A stretch of 54,740 nucleotides of DNA from Pseudomonas morbosilactucae (lineage in GTDB: Bacteria; Pseudomonadota; Gammaproteobacteria; Pseudomonadales; Pseudomonadaceae), in the NCBI RefSeq assembly GCF_023241715.1, contig NZ_JALQCW010000062.1, forward strand, positions 1-54,740, given 5' to 3'. Below, piece by piece: positions 32,025-40,559 of this stretch. Position numbers and translations under genes: made by a program. The notes under the pieces are model-generated. The model had not been told where the DNA came from and did no database searches. It saw nothing but the letters and a program-made list of their open reading frames with translations. The number at the start of each line of letters is the position of its first letter. Positions within the stretch are counted from its first letter, which is position 1.

Positions 32025-32750
32025 ATGATGCAAACCCGACTTCGGCCCCTGTTTCTGGCGGGCTTCTTGATGCTTTGCGCCACCGCCTGCACCCAGCAGC
32101 AGGGGCGTGACATTGCCGAGCAGTTCCGCAAGGGCAAGCCCGACGAATTCTTCCAGACCAGCGTCGACCGCATGGCCACCCTGGGCATGCGTGACAACCT
32201 GCAGAGCCTGTACCTGTTGATGGGCAAGCTCTACCTGCGTAACCCGGTGCAGTGGCGCAAATCCGGCTACCCCGACGCCACCACGGCCCAGCGTGAAATC
32301 CGCAACGCCATCGAACAGCGCAAGCCGCTGCCGTCCCTCGGCGATCGCCGCGACCTGGCGGCCTTGAGCTATTCCCTGAGCCCGGAATTTACCGGCGACC
32401 GGGTGGGGGCCTTTATCTACGCCATCGGCAGCATGCTGGTCACCGCCCATGGCGGGCGCACCGAGTTCTACATGACCGATGCGATTGACCCGCTGTTCGT
32501 CAACAACGCCGCGCGCAACATTGAAAAGGCCACCTGGTTGCTGGGCCAGCGGCAGGATGCCAATGGGGTGCTGTTGCTGTTTTCCAATGAGATTTCGGAG
32601 GAGGGCAGCAACCTGAGTTTTGCGGTGGAGTTTGGCAAGATTGTGGCGCGCTTGGATTTGCTGAGCCAGATGCTGGATGAGCGGTATCGGCGGATTGGGT
32701 TGAACTATGCGCAGAGCCTGCTGTTCATGAATTTCTTGCCGGTGCAGTAG
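32025..32750 (+). CDS. Predicted lipoprotein of unknown function
   Basis: About 241 residues from ATG 32025 (32028, 32001 or 31971 are alternatives; none has a good ribosome site). The N terminus has a short positive stretch (QTRLRP), a hydrophobic run LFLAGFLMLC and a lipobox-like ATAC, so it is probably anchored in a membrane by lipid. The rest is soluble and helical with no known motif that I recognise. Downstream of the aco terminator, so likely its own unit. A hairpin at 32773 closes it. Confidence 0.7.
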   Translation: MMQTRLRPLFLAGFLMLCATACTQQQGRDIAEQFRKGKPDEFFQTSVDRMATLGMRDNLQSLYLLMGKLYLRNPVQWRKSGYPDATTAQREIRNAIEQRKPLPSLGDRRDLAALSYSLSPEFTGDRVGAFIYAIGSMLVTAHGGRTEFYMTDAIDPLFVNNAARNIEKATWLLGQRQDANGVLLLFSNEISEEGSNLSFAVEFGKIVARLDLLSQMLDERYRRIGLNYAQSLLFMNFLPVQ

Positions 32751-32772
32751 AGGGACATAAGCCACACGGGGA

Positions 32773-32809
32773 CCTACTGGCTGGCCTGGTTTTGGCCAGC
32801 TTGGGTAGG
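32773..32809. terminator. Hairpin between convergent lipoprotein and hicB genes
   Basis: CCTAC (32773-32777) pairs with GTAGG (32805-32809) and CTGGCC (32781-32786) with GGCCAG (32794-32799). There is no long T run, so a bidirectional terminator is likely but not certain. Confidence 0.5.
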
Positions 32810-32814
32810 GGGAC

Positions 32815-33237
32815 CTAGGCGGCTACCACCGAAAGTTCGATGCGCTGACCCAGGGTGCGCAAGGCACGCTCTACGTGTTCGATCTTGGATCGATGGAGCA
32901 AATCGACCAAGCGGTCGACTTGCGGCCGGTTCACTCCCAGGCGCTTTGCAAGCTCCGTTTTGCTGACCTGTTGCTTGAGCATCGTGTTCCAGAGGGCCGC
33001 TTTGGCGACGGTCAGTGCGGGTAGCCGGACCAGGGGTTGGCCGGGTGCCGCCGGGGAGGGCTGTGGAATGGCCAACCGCTGATCGACGTACAGCGACAGC
33101 GCGGACTCCAGGGCGTCGACCGCTTCAGCCAACGCTTGCTCCACGGTATCGCCGGCGCTGGCCATTTCAGGCACATCCGCGCAACTGACCCAAGGGCCGC
33201 CCTCTTCCAGGTGTAGGGTCACCGGGTATTCATACAT
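32815..33237 (-). CDS. hicB: HicB antitoxin with C-terminal HTH
   Basis: 140 residues. The N-terminal HicB fold is seen (YPVTLHLEEGGPWVSCADVPEMASAGDTVEQALAEAVDAL) and residues about 85-135 form an HTH (QQVSKTELAKRLGVNRPQVDRLVDL) that usually autorepresses the pair. It neutralises the HicA toxin encoded 27 bases upstream. Both genes read leftward, toxin first. Confidence 0.9.
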   Translation of the reverse strand: MYEYPVTLHLEEGGPWVSCADVPEMASAGDTVEQALAEAVDALESALSLYVDQRLAIPQPSPAAPGQPLVRLPALTVAKAALWNTMLKQQVSKTELAKRLGVNRPQVDRLVDLLHRSKIEHVERALRTLGQRIELSVVAA

Positions 33238-33264
33238 GTTTTTCGCCTCCCATCAGCCTGGGTC

Positions 33265-33447
33265 TCAATGGTTAAGCCCCAGGTCTTTAATGATCTTCTT
33301 TCTCAGGCCTTCGCTTATTTCCTTGGCGCCATGGTCTGGGAAGATCGTTTGACGGTTGCCCAGGTACACCTTGAAGTGGCTGCCCTTGGCCGGTGCAAAC
33401 GTCACGCCTTGCGCTCGTAACCAGCGTCGAAACTCGCTGTACTTCAT
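33265..33447 (-). CDS. hicA: HicA toxin (mRNA interferase)
   Basis: 60 residues. A double-stranded-RNA-binding-like fold; the catalytic His lies in GSHFKVY near 23-25 (KGSHFKV). Other HicA features are FRRWLRAQG and the closing RKKIIKDLGL. Precedes hicB in a two-gene unit. A dyad at 33481-33496 lies 34 bases before its start and could be the HicB operator. Confidence 0.9.
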   Translation of the reverse strand: MKYSEFRRWLRAQGVTFAPAKGSHFKVYLGNRQTIFPDHGAKEISEGLRKKIIKDLGLNH

Positions 33448-33480
33448 GCACAGTCCTTAGTGTCTCGACGGCGGCATTAT

Positions 33481-33496
33481 GCAACATTTTTGTTGC
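33481..33496. promoter_or_regulatory. Operator candidate of hicAB (dyad)
   Basis: GCAACA-TTTT-TGTTGC, perfect 6-bp arms, just upstream of hicA. Confidence 0.5.
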
Positions 33497-33750
33497 GCAT
33501 CAATGGCCGTCAGGACAGTCGTCATCCATGGAAAGATCCGGACAGAAAACCGCTGCTGTTGGCCTGTTCGATAGGCAGCGCTTGAGTGTCGAGGTAGCAG
33601 CGCAGGTGCTCGACATTCTGTCGTTGGCACTGACGAAGCGATGGCCGGGGTGTTCGCAGGTTAGGCGGCGAGGGCGAACTATAGGAACGACGCCAAGAGG
33701 CTGCAACAGACGCTGACCCGCAATGTTTGAGCGGTTATTTCGGGAGGCTG

Positions 33751-33860
33751 TGGAGGCCCAGGCGGCTAACCCGGCATCCCCGCCGGGGTTACCCACGGCT
33801 CAATGCCTGCGTTCGGCCATCCTGGTTAACGAGGCGCTTCAAATCAAAATCAAAAAGCCG
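33751..33860 (+). repeat. Partial copy A of a long Pseudomonas repeat
   Basis: Contains GGCTAACCCGGCATCC, GGTTACCCACGGCT, AATGCCTGCGTTCGGCCATC, GGTTAACGAGGCGCT and ATCAAAATC in the order also found at 46430-46510 (inverted) and partly at 41290-41400. No intact gene lies from 33448 to 34033; this stretch holds fragments only, and frames here are not convincing genes. Confidence 0.7.
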
Positions 33861-33874
33861 GACGGCGACCTGCG

Positions 33875-33950
33875 TGCGCCCTGTGGCAGTTCCTTCTTCG
33901 GCTGCGGTAACGGAACGGTCAAGGGCCGATAGGGGGGCTTGAACACGGCG
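33875..33950 (-). pseudogene. Fragment of a second hicA family (decayed)
   Basis: Read on the minus strand this translates to FKPPYRPLTVPLPQPKKELPQG, close to residues 29-50 of the HicA half at 39664-40287 (FKHPYRPETVPVPHPKKDLPRG). At DNA level 33885-33945 and 40135-40200 share most bases. Both ends are lost and no start remains. Confidence 0.65.
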
Positions 33951-34033
33951 ATTGGGGCCAGCCCTGATCCTGTCTATAGTCACTGTAAAGGCCATCAGCC
34001 TTGGCGAATGTCGACGTGCAGGGAGCGTGTGAC

Positions 34034-34465
34034 GTGATAACTCGATTGCAAACACTCAAGTTGCTCCAGATAGCCATCGCCCTTCCGGCCTACACCGTGC
34101 CTGCAAGCACGACGGTCGCCTTTACTCTGTGGTTTGTCATCACGTCGACGATGAGTCTGTTCACTGCACATTCCATGACGGGCTGGGGGTGGATTCTGTT
34201 ATGGCTGGTGTTGTTGCTGTTCTCGCAATGGGCATGCTGGAGCATTTTCGCCGACGCGCTGGAAGACCGCCCCTCCGTACGGCACCTGCCGCTGCTTTTA
34301 CTGGGGGTTTTGTTGACGCTGGTAGTGGGGCTCAGTGCCTGGATTCTGTTTCATATAGGCCTCATCTGGCTGATGTGCGGATCGCAAGGGATTGCGGCCG
34401 GTGTCCTGTTGCTGATCAATTGGCTGCGAAAAAAACCTCAAGCAGGCGATATGTTCAGTCCATGA
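34034..34465 (+). CDS. Small integral membrane protein of unknown function
   Basis: 143 residues from GTG 34034, which has GGGAG at the right spacing (TTG 34001 is an alternative). Three to four hydrophobic segments are visible (IAIALPAYTVPAS..., LWFVITSTMSLF, ILLWLVLLLFSQW, LLLLGVLLTLVVGLSAWILF). No family recognised. Lies alone between the decayed segment and the sigma factor gene. Confidence 0.65.
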   Translation: MITRLQTLKLLQIAIALPAYTVPASTTVAFTLWFVITSTMSLFTAHSMTGWGWILLWLVLLLFSQWACWSIFADALEDRPSVRHLPLLLLGVLLTLVVGLSAWILFHIGLIWLMCGSQGIAAGVLLLINWLRKKPQAGDMFSP

Positions 34466-34622
34466 GTTCGCCCTACTGTACGCCCTGTGTTTGGCGGGAG
34501 ACTTGGGAGTAGATGATCGCTATTGGCCCGAAGCAGGCCTGTTGCAAACGGCGGCGTTCACGATTGCATTTCGGGCGTTCTATCCTCTAAAGTAGAACAA
34601 TTCCCATTTGCGAATTATCTCG

Positions 34623-35144
34623 ATGCAAGCTTCTCACTCCTCCCAAGCTGATAGCCTGGACGCCCTTTACAAGGGCTATCACAGTTGGTTGCTGAGTTGG
34701 TTGCGGCGTCGTTTGGACTGTCCGCAGAATGCGGCAGACATGGCGCAGGACACCTTCGTTCGTCTGCTTGCCGTCGGCGCTTACACGGTTCCGCGAGAGC
34801 CGCGGGCGTTTCTCGCCACCATCGCTCGCCGTTTACTGGTTGATCGCAGCCGGCGTCAGAAACTCGAACAGGCGTACCGCGAAGAGCTTGAACGCCACGC
34901 CGAATACATGGAACTGGCTCCCTCTCCCGAACAAGTACTCGCGGCCGTGCAAGCACTGGAGCAAATCGCTCGGGCGTTGTCCCGGATGAGTGCCCGCGCT
35001 CAACAGGCGTTCATCCTTCGCCACTTGGAAGGCTATAGCCATGCTCAGATCGCGGAGCAGTTGCAGGTCTCGGTCAAGAGTGTGCAGAAATATCTGGTGC
35101 AGGCCCTGCTGCATTGCCACGCAGCGGCGGACCCTCTGTCTTGA
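34623..35144 (+). CDS. ECF sigma factor, FecI type
   Basis: 173 residues from ATG 34623. Region 2 (DALYKGYHSWLLSWLRRRLDCPQNAADMAQDTFVRLL) and region 4 (FILRHLEGYSHAQIAEQLQVSVKSVQKYLVQAL) are intact. With the FecR-type and receptor genes downstream this is a cell-surface signalling set: receptor occupancy by a ferric siderophore releases the sigma factor to transcribe the receptor gene. Confidence 0.9.
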   Translation: MQASHSSQADSLDALYKGYHSWLLSWLRRRLDCPQNAADMAQDTFVRLLAVGAYTVPREPRAFLATIARRLLVDRSRRQKLEQAYREELERHAEYMELAPSPEQVLAAVQALEQIARALSRMSARAQQAFILRHLEGYSHAQIAEQLQVSVKSVQKYLVQALLHCHAAADPLS

Positions 35145-36103
35145 GCGCAAGCCCGACATCCCCCCTGACACCCAAAGTGTTGCAGCAGGCGGCCTCGTGG
35201 CTGGTGTGCATCGACGGGCAACCGGATGATGCCCAGCTGCGCGAATACAACACCTGGCTGGAGGCTAGCGAGTTGCATCGCGAAGCCGTCCGGCAACTGC
35301 AGGGCAGCCTGGCACCCTTGCGTACGTTGCCCCGCGCTCCAACTCGCGCCGCCTTGAGCAGCATTACGCGCAAACCCGCACGCTTCCCGGTAAAAGCCCT
35401 GGTGCTGGCACTCACGCTTTTGCTGCCCGCAAGCCTGATGCTACAGCGGGCACCGGCGGCTTACTGGTTTGCGGACATTCGTACGGGCACAGGCCAATGG
35501 CACACCCAGCAACTGCCTGACGGTAGCCGTATCAGCCTGAATGGGCGCTCTGCCGTCGATGTGGATTTCGACGCCCACTCACGTACGTTGCATTTGCGTG
35601 GCGGTGAAATCCTGGTTGAAGTGGCCAAGGACGCCCAGCGCCCGTTCCTGGTCGTTACAGACGAAGGCAGCATCAGGGCTTTGGGCACGCGGTTTACCGT
35701 GGAACGTTTGGGCGATTCGACGCGCTTGGCAATGCTCGAGTCGAGCACACAGGTGATCAGCGCCGGTGACCGTCTGGATGTCCATGCCAGTCAGCAGGTG
35801 ATGCTGGATGCGGGCGGCATTCATCCATTGAACGACGTCGACGGAGCCGGGATTGAGCAGGCGTGGGAACACCATAAACTGGTGGTCAGGCGCATGCCGT
35901 TAGCCCAGGTACTTGAACGCCTGAACCGCTTCCATAGCGGCTGGATGATGTACGACGCCACGGCACTGGCAGGCCTGGAAGTCACCGCCGTCCTCCCGGC
36001 GGATGACAGTGAGCGTGCGCTGCGCCTGCTCGCCCGCAGTCTGCCGATCAAGGTCGAAAAAATGACGCCTTGGGTTACCCGTATCGCCCTGAAAAAGCCG
36101 TGA
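35141..36103 (+). CDS. FecR-type anti-sigma factor
   Basis: About 320 residues from TTG 35141, overlapping the sigma-factor stop (TTGA); the ATG/TTG codon further left would lie deep inside that gene. N-terminal cytoplasmic DUF4880-like part (AASWLVCIDGQPDDAQLREYNTWL), TM about 84-100 (ALVLALTLLLPASLML), then the periplasmic FecR domain (QQLPDGSRISLNGRSAVDV, GGEILVEVAKDAQRPF, ALGTRFTVE). Bridges the receptor and sigma factor. Confidence 0.88.
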   Translation: MSASPTSPLTPKVLQQAASWLVCIDGQPDDAQLREYNTWLEASELHREAVRQLQGSLAPLRTLPRAPTRAALSSITRKPARFPVKALVLALTLLLPASLMLQRAPAAYWFADIRTGTGQWHTQQLPDGSRISLNGRSAVDVDFDAHSRTLHLRGGEILVEVAKDAQRPFLVVTDEGSIRALGTRFTVERLGDSTRLAMLESSTQVISAGDRLDVHASQQVMLDAGGIHPLNDVDGAGIEQAWEHHKLVVRRMPLAQVLERLNRFHSGWMMYDATALAGLEVTAVLPADDSERALRLLARSLPIKVEKMTPWVTRIALKKP

Positions 36104-36219
36104 CCAGAGGCATAGTTTCTGGTCCGCTCAGTGCGCCGATAAAAAATATTCTCCTTTGGTTCCAGTTCTCATTTCTTGGCCGTCCTTGTACTAGCCAACA
36201 CAACTAGAGACCTAGGAAC

Positions 36220-38676
36220 ATGCCTTCATCCACACGCTTTCGTCTTACCCTTGGTCAGCCCCGCGCACTGGCGTTGACCCTTCATTTGGGGATTTTCACT
36301 GCCCCCCTGCTCATTGCACAGCCGGTATTGGCGCAGCAGCAGGCCAAGCATTACGCCATACCTGCCGGCACCTTGGGCGATGTGTTAAGCCGCTATGCCC
36401 GAGAGGCCGGGGTGGATATTTCCTTTGCGGCTGCCCAGGTGAGCACCCTCAAAAGCCAAGGGTTACAAGGTCACTTTAGTGTCGATGAAGGCTTTGCCGT
36501 GCTGTTGCGCGGTCATGCGTTGCGCGCCCAATCCAGTGTCGATGGCTATCTGTTGGTCAGCACGCCGACCACGGGGCTGGAGTTAGGCCCAACCACCATC
36601 AGTGAATACCAGGACAGCGGCACCACAGAAGGCACGGGCTCATACACCACCGGTGCCACCCGCACGGCAACCAAGTTGCCTTTGTCACTGCGTGAGACGC
36701 CACAGTCGGTGAGTGTCATCACCCGTCAGCTGATGGATGACCAGCAACTGTCGACCATCAACCAAGTGCTGGCCTTTACCCCGGGTATCAGCACCAACCA
36801 CCGCGACAGTGAGCGTTACACGTTTTATTCCCGTGGCTTTGCGATCCAGAACTTCCAGTACGACGGTGTGCCGTCGCAAGTGGCCAACGAATCCCAGCAG
36901 TACACCAGCGCACTGTCAGACATGGCCATCTATGACCGTGTCGAAGTGCTGCGAGGGGCCACCGGCCTGATGAGTGGTGCGGGTACGCCGTCGGCCACCA
37001 TCAACCTGGTGCGCAAGCGTCCGACCAAGGACTTCCAGGGTTACGTTTCCGGCGAGGCGGGGACGTGGGACAAGTACCGCTCTGAAGTTGACGTATCCGG
37101 CCCACTGACGGAAACCGGCAACGTGCGCGGGCGTTTTGTGGCGGCCTACCAGAAGCAGAACTCGTTCATTGATTGGTACAAGCAGGAAAAACGCGTGGTT
37201 TACGGTGCGTTGGACATCGAGTTGAGCGACGACACGACGTTGCGTACCAGCCTGGATTACCAGAACAACGATGCCGATGGCACGACCTACGGCCATATCC
37301 CGTTGTTCTACAGCACCGGCAAGCAGACTCATTTCTCCCGGTCGTTCAACCCTGCCAGCCGTTGGGCATTCCAGGACAACACCAGCTACAACTTCAGCAC
37401 CCTGCTGGATCACACGTTGGGTAACGACTGGAGCTGGAAAACCGCCTACAGCCACCAATACAGCTATCGCAAAGGGGAAGGGGCTTCCGCCAGTAATGGC
37501 GCGCCTGACCCGGTGACAGGCGCTGGCGCCAACGCCTACATCAGTCGCCTGGATAGCTACCAGACTCAAGACACCCTGGACACCTATGCCTCCGGCCCGT
37601 TCACCTTGGGGGGGCGCCAGCATGAGCTGGTGGTAGGTGCCAGCACCTCGCGCACGCACCTGAACTTCCCCGACTACACCAGCACCGGAGCGGATGGCGA
37701 CTTTGCCCCGGTGGACAACATTTTCACCTGGGACGGTCGTCAGTTCGCTCGACCGAACTTCATAGAGAATGGCGGAACCGTTACGACCATGCAGCAAACC
37801 GGGGTTTACACCGCACTGCGTCTGAAACCCATCGATCCGTTGACCGTGATCCTTGGCACCCGCGTCAGTTGGTGGGACCAGGAAGATCGCGTCACCAGCC
37901 TTTCAAATCAGACCCAAGCTACCGACAAGACCCGTAAAACCGGGGTGGTCACGCCCTATGCAGGGATTGTCTATGACCTGAACGACACGTACTCGGCGTA
38001 TGCCAGCTACACCAACATTTTCTTGCCGCAGACGTTCTACAAAACTGTCGACAACAAGTCCCTTGAGCCCTTGCAGGGCGACAACTACGAGATTGGCCTG
38101 AAAGGCGAGTTCCTGGACGGTGCGCTGAACGCCAGCATCGCGTTGTTTGATGTCGAGCAGAAGAACAGCCCTCAGGAAGTCGCCAACCCGAACTCCAATA
38201 AGGCGGCGTATAAAGCCATCAGCGGTACCAGCACGCGCGGTGTCGAGACCGAGATTTCGGGCGAACTGGCCACCGGTTGGAACATATTCGGTGGCTATAC
38301 CTACCGTGAGTCCCACGATAAGGATGGCAAGCGTGTCGAGACCAACCAGCCTTTCAACCTCTTCAAGCTCGGTACCACTTACCGCTTGCAGGGAGACCTG
38401 GAGCGTCTGACCATCGGCGGCAACGTGACTTGGCAAAGCAAGATATACGCCGAGGGGCAAATTCCTCAGTACACCGGTCCAACTTACAAGGCGACACAGG
38501 ACCCGTTTGCCGTGGTTGGCCTGTTGGCGAACTACAAAGTGGATGAGCACCTGACGGTCGGCCTGAATGTGAACAACCTGTTCGATCAGAAATATTACGA
38601 CGGCATAGGTACCTTCGCGTCGGGCTCCTATGGCGAACCCCGCAACGCCGTGGTCAACGCCAAGTGGACCTTCTGA
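36220..38676 (+). CDS. TonB-dependent ferric-siderophore receptor with signalling domain
   Basis: 818 residues. Signal peptide 1-38 (to VLAQQ), STN signalling domain about 45-105 (HYAIPAGTLGDVLSRYAREAGVDISF), plug domain about 145-270 (LPLSLRETPQSVSVITRQLMDD...RGATGLMSGAGTPSATINLVRKRP), and a 22-strand barrel ending in the aromatic WTF. FpvA/FoxA-like; the ligand cannot be read from sequence. Ends the sigma/anti-sigma/receptor set and is followed by a terminator. AGGA lies just before the ATG. Confidence 0.92.
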   Translation: MPSSTRFRLTLGQPRALALTLHLGIFTAPLLIAQPVLAQQQAKHYAIPAGTLGDVLSRYAREAGVDISFAAAQVSTLKSQGLQGHFSVDEGFAVLLRGHALRAQSSVDGYLLVSTPTTGLELGPTTISEYQDSGTTEGTGSYTTGATRTATKLPLSLRETPQSVSVITRQLMDDQQLSTINQVLAFTPGISTNHRDSERYTFYSRGFAIQNFQYDGVPSQVANESQQYTSALSDMAIYDRVEVLRGATGLMSGAGTPSATINLVRKRPTKDFQGYVSGEAGTWDKYRSEVDVSGPLTETGNVRGRFVAAYQKQNSFIDWYKQEKRVVYGALDIELSDDTTLRTSLDYQNNDADGTTYGHIPLFYSTGKQTHFSRSFNPASRWAFQDNTSYNFSTLLDHTLGNDWSWKTAYSHQYSYRKGEGASASNGAPDPVTGAGANAYISRLDSYQTQDTLDTYASGPFTLGGRQHELVVGASTSRTHLNFPDYTSTGADGDFAPVDNIFTWDGRQFARPNFIENGGTVTTMQQTGVYTALRLKPIDPLTVILGTRVSWWDQEDRVTSLSNQTQATDKTRKTGVVTPYAGIVYDLNDTYSAYASYTNIFLPQTFYKTVDNKSLEPLQGDNYEIGLKGEFLDGALNASIALFDVEQKNSPQEVANPNSNKAAYKAISGTSTRGVETEISGELATGWNIFGGYTYRESHDKDGKRVETNQPFNLFKLGTTYRLQGDLERLTIGGNVTWQSKIYAEGQIPQYTGPTYKATQDPFAVVGLLANYKVDEHLTVGLNVNNLFDQKYYDGIGTFASGSYGEPRNAVVNAKWTF

Positions 38677-38725
38677 GGCGCTGATAGACCCGGTGTGGGC
38701 ACTGCTGTCGGGGCCCTTCAGACAC

Positions 38726-38760
38726 AAAAAAACCGCTGGGCGTTTGCCTGGCGGTTTTTT
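38726..38760 (+). terminator. Rho-independent terminator after the receptor gene
   Basis: AAAAAAACCGC (38726-38736) pairs with GCGGTTTTTT (38751-38760) around a GGGCG-TTTG-CCTG core. Nothing else was recognised in 38761-38996. Confidence 0.85.
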
Positions 38761-38996
38761 ATGGCGCCGATCTCAGCGCGCGGTGGCGCTCGGCTTCTAC
38801 CGGCCGTGCGCCCAAAGGTTTTGTGCCGCGCGATACTGGCCCGTACCAGGCCCTGTGGCACATCAAAGCTTGATCGGCTTTCCATGGACGCTTCCGTGCC
38901 GGTCGATGCAATATTGCGCCGACCGTTCAGTCACTCATCACCCTCTCGTCGAAGGCCGCCCCATCGACGGGTCATGCTAAGGAAGCACCCCGATTT

Positions 38997-39551
38997 ATGA
39001 CCGTCTCCGAACTGCTCGCCGCCATCCGTAAACCCTATGTGGAGACGCTTGCGCGTATCGCTGCACAGGGCGCGCTGCACCTTGAACCGGCCTATAGAAA
39101 AAGCGATGGCTCATTGGCGACAGAAGGTGCAATGGACACCCCCTGCCGGGTCGATGTGATCGCAGCGGAGGGGGAGAGCGCTGGGCAGCCGGTTCAGGTT
39201 GACTCCGAGTCCGAGCTGGCATTTGAGCCCATCCGTTTTGAGCTTGGGCAAACGGCGGTGGTCATCTCTCCCTTTGGTTGGGACTGGTTGCCCCTGGACG
39301 TGCGTGGCTTGAGTCTGGAGGCGGCCTCGCAGGTTCTCCGCACCTGGTTCTTCGAGTGGTTCGATGGGGAGGACGAGAACCCACCGACCGAAGAAGGACT
39401 GCAAGGCGTGGTGCACTTTGTCTCTGACCCGGAGCCAACGGGGGAGGGCTATAAGGTGAAGATTGATTTGGGCTCTGCGCCAGGTGTTGCGGTAGAGAGC
39501 CTGCTTTTTGCGTTGGCCGATACCGGCGCGACTGGGGTCTTTCTAGGATAA
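38997..39551 (+). CDS. Conserved protein of unknown function
   Basis: 184 residues, AAGGAAG before ATG 38997. Acidic, no signal peptide or membrane segment. Notable blocks: SPFGWDWLPLDVRGLSLEAASQVLRTWFFEWFDGEDEN and the C-terminal LGSAPGVAVESLLFALADTGATG. The C-terminal block recurs as a decayed piece at 46190-46297, so this is a family with more than one copy in this genome. I do not assign a function; an immunity-protein role is only a guess from size, acidity and mobile surroundings. Confidence 0.7.
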   Translation: MTVSELLAAIRKPYVETLARIAAQGALHLEPAYRKSDGSLATEGAMDTPCRVDVIAAEGESAGQPVQVDSESELAFEPIRFELGQTAVVISPFGWDWLPLDVRGLSLEAASQVLRTWFFEWFDGEDENPPTEEGLQGVVHFVSDPEPTGEGYKVKIDLGSAPGVAVESLLFALADTGATGVFLG

Positions 39552-39599
39552 GGAGGGGGGCGTTCAGAGCGGCCGACCTGATGTCGCACCCGCCCCCCG

Positions 39600-39624
39600 G
39601 TAGGCGCTGGTTTGCCAGCGATGC
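39600..39624 (+). repeat. Single REP unit
   Basis: GTAGGCGCTGGTTTGCCAGC followed by GATGC, a lone half of the REP family with an internal hairpin. Just before it, GGGGGGCG (39553-39561) and CGCCCCCC (39591-39598) can pair, closing the upstream gene. Confidence 0.6.
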
Positions 39625-39663
39625 TCAGCAACGACAACGCAAACCGCAGAATATCCTTAACCT

Positions 39664-40287
39664 TCAACGCCCCAATTTCTCCATCGCCGCATCCGCCAGA
39701 AAAGACGACCGGCTCTTGATATTGTGCTCGCGCACGAACCGGTCGATCCGCTGAATCACGTAGCCGGGCAAGGTCACGTTGACCTTCTCGGTTTTGCCCA
39801 GGTAAGGCGCGACGTCGATGTCCAGCATGCCCCAGCCCATCCCCGCAAAATCGGGGTTGGCGCGGTGCTGGCCGATGGAGGTGGGCAGGGGAATGGCGTG
39901 TCCTGCACGGGCCAGTTCTTCGAGCATGATGTGGGCGATTTCCATGGCGCCGCCGTACGCGGCCTCGAAGCTGTCGCCAGCGGTGACGGCTCCAGGAATG
40001 TCGGGAATCTGGATGCCGGTGGCCGTGTGTTCGTCGCCCCACTCGATGCAGATGGGATATTGCACGGGGATCTCCTCAGTAGATGAAGGCTGAAGGGGCT
40101 GCATCAGTCCAGCCAGTTTCCGGATGGCCCTGACCGTGCCCCGTGGCAGGTCCTTCTTCGGGTGCGGCACCGGAACGGTCTCGGGCCGGTAGGGATGCTT
40201 GAACAGGTGGTGGCTTCCGGTAACCCGGTCCAGTACCCATCCTGCGGCTTCAAGCTCCTTGATCAGCTGTCTGCTTTGCACCTCCAT
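39664..40287 (-). CDS. HicA-HicB fused reading frame (toxin-antitoxin)
   Basis: 207 codons. Residues 1-62 are a complete HicA (LIKELEAAGWVLDRVTGSHHLFKHP, catalytic His in GSHHLF; ends RAIRKLAGLM). Residues 75-207 are a HicB (VQYPICIEWGDEHTATGIQIPDIPG) with a C-terminal ribbon-helix-helix-like tail (VNVTLPGYVIQRIDRFVREHNIKSRSSFLADAAMEKL). HicB can also start alone at GTG 40065, which has TGAGGAG eight bases upstream. In most loci the two are separate. The bridge QPLQPSSTEEIP is not family-like and has TGA in the next frame (CTGAGGAG), so one lost base may have removed the hicA stop; alternatively the fusion is real. Confidence 0.8.
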   Translation of the reverse strand: MEVQSRQLIKELEAAGWVLDRVTGSHHLFKHPYRPETVPVPHPKKDLPRGTVRAIRKLAGLMQPLQPSSTEEIPVQYPICIEWGDEHTATGIQIPDIPGAVTAGDSFEAAYGGAMEIAHIMLEELARAGHAIPLPTSIGQHRANPDFAGMGWGMLDIDVAPYLGKTEKVNVTLPGYVIQRIDRFVREHNIKSRSSFLADAAMEKLGR

Positions 40288-40313
40288 CTCCTTATCGGGG
40301 TCAGAGGCGCTTT

Positions 40314-40363
40314 ATAACTCCAGGCGCATAGTAACGCAGGTTGAATTGTGTGTCTGGAGTTAT
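40314..40363. promoter_or_regulatory. Inverted repeat upstream of the fused hicAB
   Basis: ATAACTCCAG (40314-40323) and CTGGAGTTAT (40354-40363), perfect 10-bp arms, 30 bases apart. A likely autoregulatory operator of the toxin-antitoxin unit; nothing else is recognised from 40288 to 40559. Confidence 0.5.
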
Positions 40364-40559
40364 GTATTGGGCAGTGTCGTTCAGGCATCTTGGCAAGCAT
40401 GAAAGCGCTTTCGGCCAACGGCTGCCGGTCGCGAAGTACTGCAAGGGGGCGTTTTTTGAAAAAACCGCGCTTTGTACAACACTTAGGGTTCGCCTGTGGT
40501 TTTGCCTAGGTTCAGCGCGGCTGGAATGAAGGCATCAGGCCTGATTCTGGAGAAGAAAA

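Noticed and set aside
33500..33932. Several 70-100 residue frames on both strands
   Set aside because: They run across repeat copy A and the hicA remnant in mixed frames with no ribosome sites or family match.
34596..34618. Fur box before the FecI-type gene
   Set aside because: GATAAT is present on the minus strand but only 7 of 19 consensus bases match overall; too weak to list.
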